NCBI RefSeq assembly: GCF_900142925.1
Contig: NZ_FRCN01000002.1
Coordinates: 434,001-498,000 of the forward strand
Reading direction: 5' to 3'
Length of the DNA stretch: 64,000 bases
Source of the DNA: Chitinophaga sp. CF418
GTDB lineage: Bacteria; Bacteroidota; Bacteroidia; Chitinophagales; Chitinophagaceae
Position 1 is the first letter of the stretch. Each line of letters begins with the position of its first letter. The notes under the pieces were generated by a model. That model was not told where the DNA came from and made no database searches. It saw only the letters and a list, made by a program, of their open reading frames with translations. This document shows, one piece after another, positions 43,993-52,512 of the stretch. The translations under genes and the position numbers were made by a program.

Positions 43993-46392
43993 TTAATTAG
44001 TTTTCTTTTTCATGCAATCTGGATCATATTTCGCGTGCTCATTGCAGGTTGCAGCATCTTCGGGATTATTTGTTTCATGCCCATCGCCCGCACTACATAG
44101 GCTTTCTCCGAATTCCAGTTTATTCACATCCTTCTTATCACGAAGCACCATCCACTTCAATGTGGAAAAATAATGCCGGGAAGTGAAATATACGTGCATC
44201 ATTTCATGTGCAGTAACCCCTGAAAATTTCACCTGGGAAACGCTTATTGCATTATAGTTAAGATAGATCTCTTTTTTGCTCGTCATTACATGGAAATATT
44301 TATCCACGATACTTATATCATCCGGAATCAACTCGTAGAAGGTTTTTAGCTTTTCTTCTGTTAACGTTCCATCAGTAACAAGTTTCTTCAGCTCAGTAGC
44401 CATATTTGGATCACTTTTGGCAATCCTTTGAATGATAGGATCGGCTGCTTTTTTCCCTAAATCGGTCGGCTCGGTAGATGCTTTTTTCAAAATAGCTACC
44501 TCATTTTTTTCAAGTTTCAATCCAACGAGGTCACTATCCGTCAGAGTTCCTTTCTTTATTTGGCTACTGATATAGGAGGCCTTTTCCTGATCTTTTTGAG
44601 CAAGAGTCTTCAGAATGGGGGCTGCAATGGACTTACCTTCGGCCGATGGATCTTTTGATGCATTCATTAATGCAACAGAATCATTACCATATATCCGCAC
44701 TATCAGGGTTGCGTCCGTAACTATGTTCCCATCCTTTTTTATGTTAACGACATCAAGGAATTCATACCGGTAAGTTATTTCCGGATGTTTACTTGCGAAA
44801 CCCAGCAGGATATCATTTTTGGATGGCAGAGTGAAGCTGGGATCAGTTGACGGACGCGCGTATGATTGAATCATTGCGTCGCTGCTGGCGAAATAGTTAC
44901 TCAGATCGGGACTTTGGGTTTTGATTTCTGCTAATGCTTTTTCGAACTTTTTTCTCGCATCCTTCCTTTCGCTTTCTTTCTTTATAGCGTCCACATTTAA
45001 CTTAGAAAATGCATAAACAATTTCCTGAGCTACAGGCTTTTCATAAGTGAATTTGATCGGTAGCAGATTCGCATCTGCGGATGATTTGACAAACACAGTA
45101 TTATTCCCATCTATGATTGTTAAGGAATAGTGATCCGCTGGTGTCATGTTCACGTTGTCAGCAGTCCAGAATGCTCCATTGACAAGTACATCTCCATTAT
45201 CTGTTTTTTTGTATAAGGATAGATTAACGGCATTTCCTACAGCTAACTTTCCGCCACCGTTCTCTGAACCGATATCTGTACCAATTTCCACGTCCACAGG
45301 TTTTTTCCCGTTTAATGCAACTTTCAGGAAATAATTTTCACTATTGTAGATGAATTTTATATCAAAGGTGCTTTTGATATTATTTTTTATATATTTTGCT
45401 CCGATATTCGCTGTTAGCTGTAATATGTTTTCTCCATCATTCAATTCAATTTCGGCCAAACCCAGTCTGGTCCCGATAGCTTTTGAATCGAGCTGTTTGG
45501 CATTCAGTTTCCATTCTTGTGTGGCATCGTCCAGAACGGAGATTCTAAATGAAGTGTCTTTAGTCCTTTTGAACGCATATTGTAAGACAGCATGGTAAAA
45601 CTGCTTATCCTCTTTTTTTAGTGCATAGTCAATAGGCGCCAATTCAAGACTATTAATGCTCTTTATATTGGCCAGAACCGCTGCTCGCAAATCTTCCAGA
45701 TACTTCTTATCAAATCCAGCAGCCGGATCTACATGTAAGTAGCCTTTATTCTCCGCTATAATCACCATTACAGGAAATCCCTTCGGATACACATCTTCCG
45801 CGATGCTTCCTTTGCCGCCTTCTTTCGCTATCGATGAAAGGAACGTGGCATAATCACTCAGATATTTGTCATTCTTTGTCAGAGTGTTATCTGTAAAATC
45901 AATATTCGCAGTAGGCGCATAGTTTTCAACAATATTTTTCACAGCAACACTTACCTCACTTCCAAAAAGAAACTTCCTGCCAGACAGATATTTCGGCTTC
46001 CCTGTTCGGTCCGTCGTCTTGGCGAAGTTGTCTACCACAAAAATAGCATGTGTATTATTCTTCAGCCTGCCGAAATCTATTTGTGCTTTGGCCTGCATCT
46101 CCATCTGCTGTGCCTCAAAAGCAGTCTGTAAAGCTTTCTCATCATTTGCCGCCTGTTCCTCAGGCAATTGCTGAACGGGAGTATTACCGGCTATAGGCTC
46201 TCCAGGTGGCATTAGAAGGGAGAAAGTCGGCATGTAAACAATCTTAAAGGCAGACTGATTTGCCTTTAACTGGGTGTCGGCATTCTTTATACTATTCGCT
46301 GAAAATGGAGTGGAGGAACCGTTAACGACCAACACTTGTCCTGCTGCAACTTTGAACAGCAGTGAGCAAACAATCAATAGGGATAATCTCAT
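43993..46392 (-). CDS. Large exported protein with HEMMH motif and internal duplication
   Basis: 799 residues from the Met at 46392 (MRLSLLIVCSLLFKVAAGQ signal peptide); the upstream 19-codon extension is rejected. Near the C-terminus, VTAHEMMHVYF gives HExxH, a candidate zinc site, followed by a Cys/His/Asp-rich tail (CSAGDGHE, ATCNEHAKYDPDC). Just before it a segment of about 57 residues is duplicated: SVALMNASKDPSAEGKSIAA pairs with EVAILKKASTEPTDLGKKAA, and KKGTLTDSDL with TDGTLTEEKL. No known family is recognised. It is the first gene of a two-gene operon. Confidence 0.7.
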   Translation of the reverse strand: MRLSLLIVCSLLFKVAAGQVLVVNGSSTPFSANSIKNADTQLKANQSAFKIVYMPTFSLLMPPGEPIAGNTPVQQLPEEQAANDEKALQTAFEAQQMEMQAKAQIDFGRLKNNTHAIFVVDNFAKTTDRTGKPKYLSGRKFLFGSEVSVAVKNIVENYAPTANIDFTDNTLTKNDKYLSDYATFLSSIAKEGGKGSIAEDVYPKGFPVMVIIAENKGYLHVDPAAGFDKKYLEDLRAAVLANIKSINSLELAPIDYALKKEDKQFYHAVLQYAFKRTKDTSFRISVLDDATQEWKLNAKQLDSKAIGTRLGLAEIELNDGENILQLTANIGAKYIKNNIKSTFDIKFIYNSENYFLKVALNGKKPVDVEIGTDIGSENGGGKLAVGNAVNLSLYKKTDNGDVLVNGAFWTADNVNMTPADHYSLTIIDGNNTVFVKSSADANLLPIKFTYEKPVAQEIVYAFSKLNVDAIKKESERKDARKKFEKALAEIKTQSPDLSNYFASSDAMIQSYARPSTDPSFTLPSKNDILLGFASKHPEITYRYEFLDVVNIKKDGNIVTDATLIVRIYGNDSVALMNASKDPSAEGKSIAAPILKTLAQKDQEKASYISSQIKKGTLTDSDLVGLKLEKNEVAILKKASTEPTDLGKKAADPIIQRIAKSDPNMATELKKLVTDGTLTEEKLKTFYELIPDDISIVDKYFHVMTSKKEIYLNYNAISVSQVKFSGVTAHEMMHVYFTSRHYFSTLKWMVLRDKKDVNKLEFGESLCSAGDGHETNNPEDAATCNEHAKYDPDCMKKKTN

Positions 46393-46520
46393 AAATAAAG
46401 GGATACAGGTAACAAATATAGAATAAATATTTATATGTATCAGGGCCAAACAATGCGTTTGAAGAAAAACTTAACAGCCCCTGCTTGCAAGGGGCCACTG
46501 TTTCCCGCCAGGGGGCAGGT

Positions 46521-46563
46521 CAAAAAAGAAGGAGCACCCCAGCCACAGCGCCGTTGTGCTCCT
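46521..46563 (-). terminator. Terminator of the AraC-family gene
   Basis: AGGAGCAC / GTGCTCCT arms (46530-46537 and 46556-46563) enclose an 18-nt loop, with a minus-strand tail CTTCTTTTTTG. It lies 6 nt after the araC stop. Confidence 0.7.
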
Positions 46564-46568
46564 ATCTG

Positions 46569-47402
46569 TTACACAGCTAAAACTCTCTCCTGTCGTTTCT
46601 TAAAATCCGTAAAATTATACCCCGTCTCTTTCTTAAATAATTTGCTGAAATAACAGATGTCCGTGAAACCTAAATCCCACGCAACCTCTTTCATGCTGCT
46701 ATCTGAATAGGCAGCATACCTTTTGGCTTCCAGTATGACACGTTGCCGGATATGGTGACCAGCGGTATATCCCGTGGTCTTCTTTATAGCCTCGTTCAGG
46801 TAACTGGGAGTAACGCACATGATATCTGCAAATTCAGAAACCTTCTTATGTGCTTTGAAGTGCTGATCAATTAACTGAATGAACCGCTTTGCCTGCCTGA
46901 CGTTATGATTTTGCTGACTGGAAGGGGCGGTACGCGATTGCCTGGACATGTGAATGAACAGGATGTTCAGGTACCGGCTTAATATATCTGAGCTGTAGAT
47001 CTGTTGCTGTGAATACTCCTGGATCAGCTTATCCATGATTGTCTTCATCTCATGACGAATCTCCTCACTATAGCTGACATTCGCTGACTGGATCAATACC
47101 AGGAGCAGGTCTGCATGGTAAACAGAGTTATACTCCTGCAGGAAGAGCTCATTAAAACGGATGATATACCCGTGAGCATCACTATCTGCAGTAAACTGAT
47201 GTAATTGATTGGGCATGATGCCGAATACCTGGTCTCCTTTGGGAGAATAAGTTTGCATGTCGACCTTCAGTGTACAGTCACCGGAAACCGCCCAGATGAT
47301 CTCAATAAGATCATGCGCATGCGGAGCGGAGTTATTGAATTGACGATTGCCTGCAACCTGGTCAAAAGTATGTATCTCAAAAAATGGCTTGGTGGTATTC
47401 AT
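46569..47402 (-). CDS. AraC-family transcriptional regulator
   Basis: 277 residues. An N-terminal cupin sensor (HAHDLIEIIWAVSGDCTLKV; His pair near 28-30) is followed by two C-terminal HTH motifs (VSEFADIMCVTPSYLNEAIK and MKEVAWDLGFTDICYFSKLF). It ends with the typical FKKETGYNFTDFK. The controlled genes are unknown because it stands alone. The 279-nt upstream gap (47403-47681) holds only the kinase terminator. Confidence 0.92.
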   Translation of the reverse strand: MNTTKPFFEIHTFDQVAGNRQFNNSAPHAHDLIEIIWAVSGDCTLKVDMQTYSPKGDQVFGIMPNQLHQFTADSDAHGYIIRFNELFLQEYNSVYHADLLLVLIQSANVSYSEEIRHEMKTIMDKLIQEYSQQQIYSSDILSRYLNILFIHMSRQSRTAPSSQQNHNVRQAKRFIQLIDQHFKAHKKVSEFADIMCVTPSYLNEAIKKTTGYTAGHHIRQRVILEAKRYAAYSDSSMKEVAWDLGFTDICYFSKLFKKETGYNFTDFKKRQERVLAV

Positions 47403-47635
47403 GACATCAATATTTAAGCGTACTTATTAATAACTCTACAGAGGCAAAAGGATCGCCCTGGTAATGATCGCGGGCTGCATTGAATATAGGATGTAGCATA
47501 ACTGGTTGATTTGGATTTTTCGAAATGGATCTGTTATCGTCGCTGATATAAAACTACCCCAATTGAAAGGCGGAAGGAAGTACCGTTCGCCAAACGGGCA
47601 AAAACTGTCGCCATGAGGGGGGACTTCGCGCAAAA

Positions 47636-47664
47636 AAAAGGAGCAGTCACCGACTGCTCCTTTT
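47636..47664 (-). terminator. Terminator of the hybrid kinase gene
   Basis: AAAAGGAGCAGTC / GACTGCTCCTTTT, a 13-bp perfect stem with a 3-nt loop and A/T tails on both strands. Confidence 0.93.
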
Positions 47665-47681
47665 AAATAACCGGGTTAACA

Positions 47682-49880
47682 TTACACCTGTGAAAAAAAA
47701 TCTTCCGCCTCCCGGAGGGCATTATCTGTAAATGATTTCAACATATCGATATGTATAAGTAAGGGAGGAGCGATCTCTGTAGCTGATTCCAGTTCGTCCA
47801 GCGTGGGAAATAAACGCTCCGTCAGTCCCATAATTGAAATGGTCGTCTTCATATTATGAGCTGTACTTCTTAATGTTTCAATATCGTTGTTGTGAAAGGC
47901 TGATTCGAGTAATGAAATCTCCTGGGGCATTGCGTCAATGAACTGCCTGGTCACTTTTTTCTCATACACTTTATTGCCCCGGCTGATCTCCTTCATATAA
48001 TCCAGGTTGATGTACTGGTAATCCGGAGTTGCGGCTTTAGCTTGCACATACTGTCGCTCCTTAAGAGTAGAAATAGAAGCAAACCGGTTGATCAGCTGAT
48101 ATAATTCCTTTTCATTGATCGGCTTCGAAATATATTCATTCATTCCACTGCTGAGACATTTTTCCCGTTCCCCTGCCAGGGCATGCGCCGTCATGGCAAC
48201 TATCGGAACATCCAGTAGTAGTTCTCTCCGGATGAGACGGGTGGCGGTATATCCATCTATCTCCGGCATCTGGATATCCATCAATACGAGGTCATACCTG
48301 TCTTTTTTCAGATAATCGATGGCCTCTGTTCCGTTGCTGGCCATATCAAAAGACAGGTCCCACTCTGTAAGGAGATGTCTCATCAGGCTGCGGTTCATCT
48401 CATTATCATCTACCACTAAAATTTTTACGGAACGGTTTGCAGTAATTTTGAACTGGCTGATGTCTACCGTCTCGGGTACCGGTACCTGCCTGGAGGCAAT
48501 GGCATAAGGAATGAAGAATCGGAAAGTTGTACCTTTTCCTGGCTGACTTTCAACACTGATATCTCCTCCCTGCAACATGACAAGGTCTTTTACAATGGAA
48601 AGTCCCAATCCGGTACCACCGTACTTGCGGGTGATAGAATCTTCTGCCTGGTGAAATCGGTCAAATATGGAAGAGAGCTTGGACGGTTCAATTCCGATCC
48701 CGGTGTCTGTAATAGTAAATCCAAGCTGTATAATATTGTTGTCACTCTGTTTATTATCTACGGAAATAACGATGCCTCCTTTTTCCGTAAACTTGAGCGC
48801 ATTCCCTATCAGGTTGACAAGTATCTGCGTCAGGCGGGTGGCGTCACCTATCAGGGTGTCTGGCACTGAAGGGGATATTTCTCCCTGTAACACCAGTTTC
48901 TTTTCTTTTACTTTCTCGCTAAAAAGCGTCTGAATGGAATGGAGTAATCCTCTTACACTGAAAGGATTGGCCTCAATCCTGACCATACCGGCTTCGATCT
49001 TGGACAGGTCAAGAATATCGTTAATGATAGTGAGCAGGTTCTCCCCTGCTTTCTGTATGGAATTAACGAACTCTGTAGAACCTTCGTCCAGTTTTCTGGA
49101 CTTCAGCAGATTGGTGAAGCCCAGTATCGCATTTAAAGGCGTCCTGATTTCGTGACTCATATTGGTCATGAAGTTCTCCTTGATCATGGCGATTTCCCGC
49201 ACTTTCTTTTCTGACTTGTCCAGCTCGAGGATCAGTTGCTGTTGCTGACGTATCCTGGTTATAACGAACCATAATACTCCTCCGGCGGTCAGTAGTATCA
49301 GGCAGATGAGGATGATGCCCCAGTTCCTGGCTTTCCGGCTGCTCTCATTGATATTGTTACTGAGAGATGTCATAATAGTCTGCCGGCTATCGTAGATCTT
49401 GCGGGTGATAGTGCTGATCTCATTTGAGATCTCCCTGGCACGTGGATTGGCGATCAGGCTGGTGTCGTCCATTCTGCCTGTCCGGAAAAACTCGTGCATC
49501 AGCTGGTTCTTATTGTGAAGCTTCTGGCCGGCCAGGTATTCCAGCCTTTTGATATACATTGCGGCGCTGTCGTCCTTGTTTATCTGTTTCAGCGTATCGA
49601 CGAAGGCTTCTACTTCGGCAATTTTGGCGTCCACTCCCTCTATATGTGAGGTGTCATCAGTAGCAATAGCGGCACGGATACGGCTTTCTACCCAAATGAT
49701 GTCCCTCTCCAGTTCACGTAACTTATTGCCTGTCTGTAGTTCCTTGAGTAGCTTTTGGTTGCCCGTGATCAGCTGATCGATGTTCCTGGAGGAATTGTAT
49801 TGCACAAATGCCAGCACGAGGGTACCGGCAAGAAAGGCAATCAGGATCAGGTATGTAAAGCGATTGTTATTCATTATCAA
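47682..49880 (-). CDS. Hybrid sensor histidine kinase with REC and HPt domains
   Basis: 732 residues. TM1 (about 8-26) is followed by a helical periplasmic sensor of about 150 residues (CHASE3-like), TM2 (about 187-207), and HisKA with MSHEIRTPLNAILGF. The HATPase_c domain has NLIGNALKFTEKG (N box), DTGIGI (G1) and GTGLGLSI (G2). The REC domain has DLVLMDIQMPEIDGY and a Lys in EYISKPI. The C-terminal HPt domain has the phospho-His in TAHNMKTT. It is a complete intramolecular phosphorelay. The LytTR regulator upstream on the same strand (94-nt gap) is a plausible partner. Confidence 0.95.
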   Translation of the reverse strand: MIMNNNRFTYLILIAFLAGTLVLAFVQYNSSRNIDQLITGNQKLLKELQTGNKLRELERDIIWVESRIRAAIATDDTSHIEGVDAKIAEVEAFVDTLKQINKDDSAAMYIKRLEYLAGQKLHNKNQLMHEFFRTGRMDDTSLIANPRAREISNEISTITRKIYDSRQTIMTSLSNNINESSRKARNWGIILICLILLTAGGVLWFVITRIRQQQQLILELDKSEKKVREIAMIKENFMTNMSHEIRTPLNAILGFTNLLKSRKLDEGSTEFVNSIQKAGENLLTIINDILDLSKIEAGMVRIEANPFSVRGLLHSIQTLFSEKVKEKKLVLQGEISPSVPDTLIGDATRLTQILVNLIGNALKFTEKGGIVISVDNKQSDNNIIQLGFTITDTGIGIEPSKLSSIFDRFHQAEDSITRKYGGTGLGLSIVKDLVMLQGGDISVESQPGKGTTFRFFIPYAIASRQVPVPETVDISQFKITANRSVKILVVDDNEMNRSLMRHLLTEWDLSFDMASNGTEAIDYLKKDRYDLVLMDIQMPEIDGYTATRLIRRELLLDVPIVAMTAHALAGEREKCLSSGMNEYISKPINEKELYQLINRFASISTLKERQYVQAKAATPDYQYINLDYMKEISRGNKVYEKKVTRQFIDAMPQEISLLESAFHNNDIETLRSTAHNMKTTISIMGLTERLFPTLDELESATEIAPPLLIHIDMLKSFTDNALREAEDFFSQV

Positions 49881-49973
49881 TCAGTAAAAGTCTTTTGCCG
49901 CCATCACATCCGTCGATTACTTTCGCCAGGAAGGCAAAAACGATAGCTGGATGCCCCTTAAAAAGGGTGGAAA

Positions 49974-50669
49974 TCAGAGCACGTTCATCCGCTTGTTGAG
50001 TATTTTGCGGTAAGCATCAGCTACCGGAAGTGACTTGTCTCCTATCAGCACGGCCCCATCCTGCAGGGTGTCTATTTTGTCGATCGCTACCATATAGGAC
50101 CGGTGTATCCTTAAAAAGCGGGCTGCAGGTAGTCTTTCTTCCAATACCCGCAGAGAAACGTGGATGGCGAAAAACTTCTTTGCTGTGAAGATCTTTACAT
50201 AATCCCCCATGGCCTCAGCATACAGGATCTCTTCCAGCTTCAGTCTTCTTACAATATTGGAATCGCGGATAAATATGAATTCATCGTTTTCCCAGCGCAT
50301 CTCCTCTTTGTTGCTGTCCAGGATCTGACGGACCTTTTCTATGGCCTGAATAAATCTGCCGGGAGTAATGGGCTTTACGAGATAATCTGCTACATTCAGC
50401 TCAAAGGCCTCTACAGCATACTCTTTTTTAGAAGTGGTAAAAATGATGACCGGTCTTTTATTACCGAGATTCTTTATCAATTCAAGCCCTGACATGCCTG
50501 GCATTTCAATGTCCAGTAACAGGAGGTCTACAGGGTTGTCCTGGAGATAATTGTAGGCATCAAGCGCACTTCCGCATTCACAGGCAACAACAACGCCTTT
50601 GATCTGGCTGGTCAGCTCCAGAAGTGTGCTACGTGCAATGGCATTGTCGTCAATAATAAGTGTGATCAT
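49974..50669 (-). CDS. LytTR-family response regulator
   Basis: 231 residues from the Met at 50669 (MITLIIDDNAIARS); an 11-codon longer frame is less likely. The REC domain has paired acidic IIDDN, the phospho-acceptor Asp in LLLLDIEMPGMSG, and Lys in YLVKPI. The C-terminal LytTR DNA-binding domain is ILYAEAMGDYVKIFT to FLRIHRSYMV. It probably works with the adjacent hybrid kinase; in Bacteroidota such regulators are often paired with membrane histidine kinases. Confidence 0.93.
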   Translation of the reverse strand: MITLIIDDNAIARSTLLELTSQIKGVVVACECGSALDAYNYLQDNPVDLLLLDIEMPGMSGLELIKNLGNKRPVIIFTTSKKEYAVEAFELNVADYLVKPITPGRFIQAIEKVRQILDSNKEEMRWENDEFIFIRDSNIVRRLKLEEILYAEAMGDYVKIFTAKKFFAIHVSLRVLEERLPAARFLRIHRSYMVAIDKIDTLQDGAVLIGDKSLPVADAYRKILNKRMNVL

Positions 50670-51242
50670 ATAGGTTGATAAAGCTAATTTTTGTGGAGTC
50701 AAAAGTCCTTAATTCCGTGCCAATTGATAATTCGTTGAATATTAATTGAATGTAATTTTTTAGACAAAATGAAATGACGATATATCGTTATTTCGCCAAC
50801 ATGATAGCTATTTTGCTGTTTATAAAGCAGTTATATTTGATAATCGATGAAATGTCCCAACGCTGGCCCTATGCTTTTAATGTTGCTACCTGAACACCAA
50901 ACTTATGTTTTCCCGGGAAACATTACAAACCATTAATTTTTTACTTTTCTTTTATGAGATCACTTAGGTAAGGGGATAAAAGACACGCTTAAATATGCTA
51001 CAATATAAGTTAAAGGAAGCATTCCTTTTTAAGATATTGTTGTACCTGTAAATGAATGAACCATTCATATCAGGAAAGTGGAACAAGGAATATTATGGGT
51101 GGACAGGATCCGGAACCAGAAGATCAAAAGAACCGGGTATCAAAGGGGCATATGATTAAATAAAAAGACACTATTGCCAACGCAATGCAAAGGATTAGCT
51201 GTATTCATCAGCCAATTGTTCATTGCATTGAACAATTTCTCT
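50670..51242. other. Intergenic region with a 24-bp operator-like palindrome
   Basis: 573 nt, AT-rich, with no supported gene. It contains the near-perfect 24-bp palindrome at 50771-50794, which has core ACGATATATCGT, outer arms GAAAT and ATTTC, and one mismatched pair. The palindrome lies about 100 nt upstream of the LytTR start. No other structure stands out. Confidence 0.6.
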
Positions 51243-51440
51243 CTAATCATCCCTTTCAATCTCTGGTAAGGCCCTCACTCCCGCTATTATCGTCTCGCCG
51301 GCATTATCAACAAGACCTGCACCCCGGTACATTCTTGTTGCGACCATCACAGTTTCTTGAAAACCGGAGATGAGTGCTGTGTTGGCAATATTGTTGTCTC
51401 TTGTCAGTTCAGTGGCCCGCAGGCTGTTTACATAAACCAT
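51243..51440 (-). CDS. Small hypothetical protein downstream of the YkuK-like gene
   Basis: 65 residues (MVYVNSLRATELTRDNNIAN start), beginning 14 nt after the stop of the RNase H-like gene on the same strand. Its composition is protein-like but no family is recognised. It may be the last gene of the tRNA-like/YkuK unit. Moderate to low confidence. Confidence 0.45.
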   Translation of the reverse strand: MVYVNSLRATELTRDNNIANTALISGFQETVMVATRMYRGAGLVDNAGETIIAGVRALPEIERDD

Positions 51441-51454
51441 ACAATTAAAATTTT

Positions 51455-51940
51455 TTAATGAACTATTTTATTCGCGCAGGAAGTACTCGCAAATGCATAT
51501 GGCTTTGCCCGGAAGGTGAAGCCCATACCCATGATGTATCCCATTGCTTCTTTTAATGCATCATTACTCCTGAAGTTAGGATTGGTGTTGATATCCGCAT
51601 GTACTTCCATATCTACATTGTACCTGGTAAAGATGTTGCACAGGGAATAGGCAACTTCAATACTCCTGCCCACCTCTTCAAGCATCCGTTCTTTGATACT
51701 CATTTTGCGCAGTGTGCTGTCGGCGTGGATGTACATGAAACCGCCCTTACCTTTCCGGATAAAAACGATCACGGTAGCGAATTCGGTCACGCTACCCTTT
51801 ACCTGGCTATCGGTTCCGATACATACCTTCAGGTCATTGCCTGCTTCTTTTTCTGCTGACAGCATATTGCTGATTTCATCGGCTATCGGCATGTTGATCT
51901 TTTCACCACTCAACCTTCTCCATTTGTTGATCTGTTGCAT
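51455..51940 (-). CDS. YkuK-type RNase H-fold protein (DUF458)
   Basis: 161 residues of the DUF458/YkuK family, predicted RNase H-like. VCIGTDSQVKG (Asp near residue 43) followed by FATVIVFIRKGKGG matches the first strands of the fold. Further acidic residues in EVGRSIEV and MEVHADIN complete a plausible metal site. The activity is unproven for the family. It begins 46 nt beyond the 3' end of a cluster of three tRNA-like genes on the same strand, so it may be made from the same transcript. That context suggests an RNA-processing role. Confidence 0.85.
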   Translation of the reverse strand: MQQINKWRRLSGEKINMPIADEISNMLSAEKEAGNDLKVCIGTDSQVKGSVTEFATVIVFIRKGKGGFMYIHADSTLRKMSIKERMLEEVGRSIEVAYSLCNIFTRYNVDMEVHADINTNPNFRSNDALKEAMGYIMGMGFTFRAKPYAFASTSCANKIVH

Positions 51941-51985
51941 TGTTATGTCATGTTTTTACTGATACCATTTATTTAAAATAGCTTG

Positions 51986-52063
51986 TGATGCCAGGGGGGA
52001 TCGAACCCTCCAACTCCAGGGCCTTATGAGAGCCCCGGCGTTTTACCGTTGAACTATGGCACG
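51986..52063 (-). tRNA. tRNA-like gene, CAT anticodon loop on an extended (8-bp) anticodon stem
   Basis: 78 nt. The acceptor CGTGCCA / TGGCATC has a mismatched first pair and one wobble. The D stem is GTTC/AAAC, the variable loop AGTTG and the T loop TTCGATC. The anticodon arm is abnormal: CCGGGGCT and GGCCCTGG pair over 8 bp (two wobbles) around a normal Met-type loop CTCATAA. A standard arm has 5 bp, so a 3-bp pair of insertions is implied. The T stem has an A-C mismatch. The function in translation is doubtful; it could be a decoy or a degraded tRNA-Met. Confidence 0.7.
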
Positions 52064-52068
52064 TTTGG

Positions 52069-52140
52069 TTTCCAAGCTCAGATTCGAACTGAGAACATCA
52101 CAGTCAAAGTGTGATATGTTGACCATTACACCACCTGGAA
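52069..52140 (-). tRNA. tRNA-Gln (TTG anticodon)
   Basis: 72 nt. The acceptor is TTCCAGG / CTTGGAA, including the U1-A72 pair typical of tRNA-Gln. The D stem is GTGT/ACAT, the anticodon stem TCACA/TGTGA with loop CTTTGAC (anticodon TTG), and the T arm CTCAG-TTCGAAT-CTGAG. The fold is sound. Five nt separate it from each neighbour in the cluster. Confidence 0.9.
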
Positions 52141-52145
52141 AATTG

Positions 52146-52218
52146 TCGACCTGACCGGATTTGAACCGGTAACCTGCTGCGTATAAGGCAGTCGCTCTCA
52201 CCATTGAGCTACAGGTCA
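52146..52218 (-). tRNA. tRNA with TAT anticodon (tRNA-Ile(UAU)-like)
   Basis: 73 nt. The acceptor TGACCTG / CAGGTCG has a wobble first pair. The D arm GCTC-AATGGTGA-GAGC and the T arm ACCGG-TTCAAAT-CCGGT are intact. The anticodon stem ACTGC/GCAGC has one outer mismatch, with loop CTTATAC (anticodon TAT). UAU reads AUA (Ile); bacteria normally read AUA with a lysidine-modified CAU tRNA, so this is unusual. It is the first of three in the cluster. Confidence 0.85.
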
Positions 52219-52234
52219 ATATGGGTAACAAACA

Positions 52235-52268
52235 ATAAAAAACCCGGTCGCGATAAACGACCGGGTTT
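52235..52268 (-). terminator. Terminator after the 47-codon ORF
   Basis: AAACCCGGTCG / CGACCGGGTTT forms an 11-bp stem with a 7-nt loop and a minus-strand T-run. It lies between the short ORF and the tRNA-like cluster. Confidence 0.9.
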
Positions 52269-52292
52269 ATATGTAACTGATATAAGCGTACG

Positions 52293-52436
52293 CTACCTCA
52301 GACTATAATTGGGTCGTTGAAAAACAGGGTATAGATCATTGCCTGGATACATCCACACATAGCTATGGCCGGTGCCCGATAATGGTCGTGCACTGATCTG
52401 TTTAAATCGTATGGATGATATTTGTATTTGCTGCAT
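52293..52436 (-). CDS. Short ORF, 47 residues, unknown
   Basis: ATG at 52436, stop at 52293. The product begins MQQIQISSIRFKQISARPL and ends NYSLR. It is followed after 24 nt by a strong terminator and preceded by the terminator of another short ORF. Its first residues resemble those of the neighbour (M-x-x-IQ-x-x-S). There is no family match by eye. The independent terminators support transcription; translation is unproven. Confidence 0.45.
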   Translation of the reverse strand: MQQIQISSIRFKQISARPLSGTGHSYVWMYPGNDLYPVFQRPNYSLR

Positions 52437-52453
52437 AGCGTAATTTCAGGTAA

Positions 52454-52483
52454 AAGAAAAAGCCCCGCAATTGCTTGCGGGGC
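52454..52483 (-). terminator. Terminator after the 30-codon ORF
   Basis: GCCCCGCAA / TTGCGGGGC with a 4-nt loop, then CTTTTTCTTTT on the minus strand. Confidence 0.9.
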
Positions 52484-52512
52484 CTGTGTTATATTGAATC
52501 AGTTATTATCAA

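Noticed and set aside
51185..51373. 62-codon plus-strand frame opposite the small hypothetical gene
   Set aside because: Shadow of the minus-strand frame, which has the better composition and sits in an operon.
52043..52231. 62-codon minus-strand frame
   Set aside because: It lies entirely on the tRNA-like cluster and is a translation of tRNA sequence.
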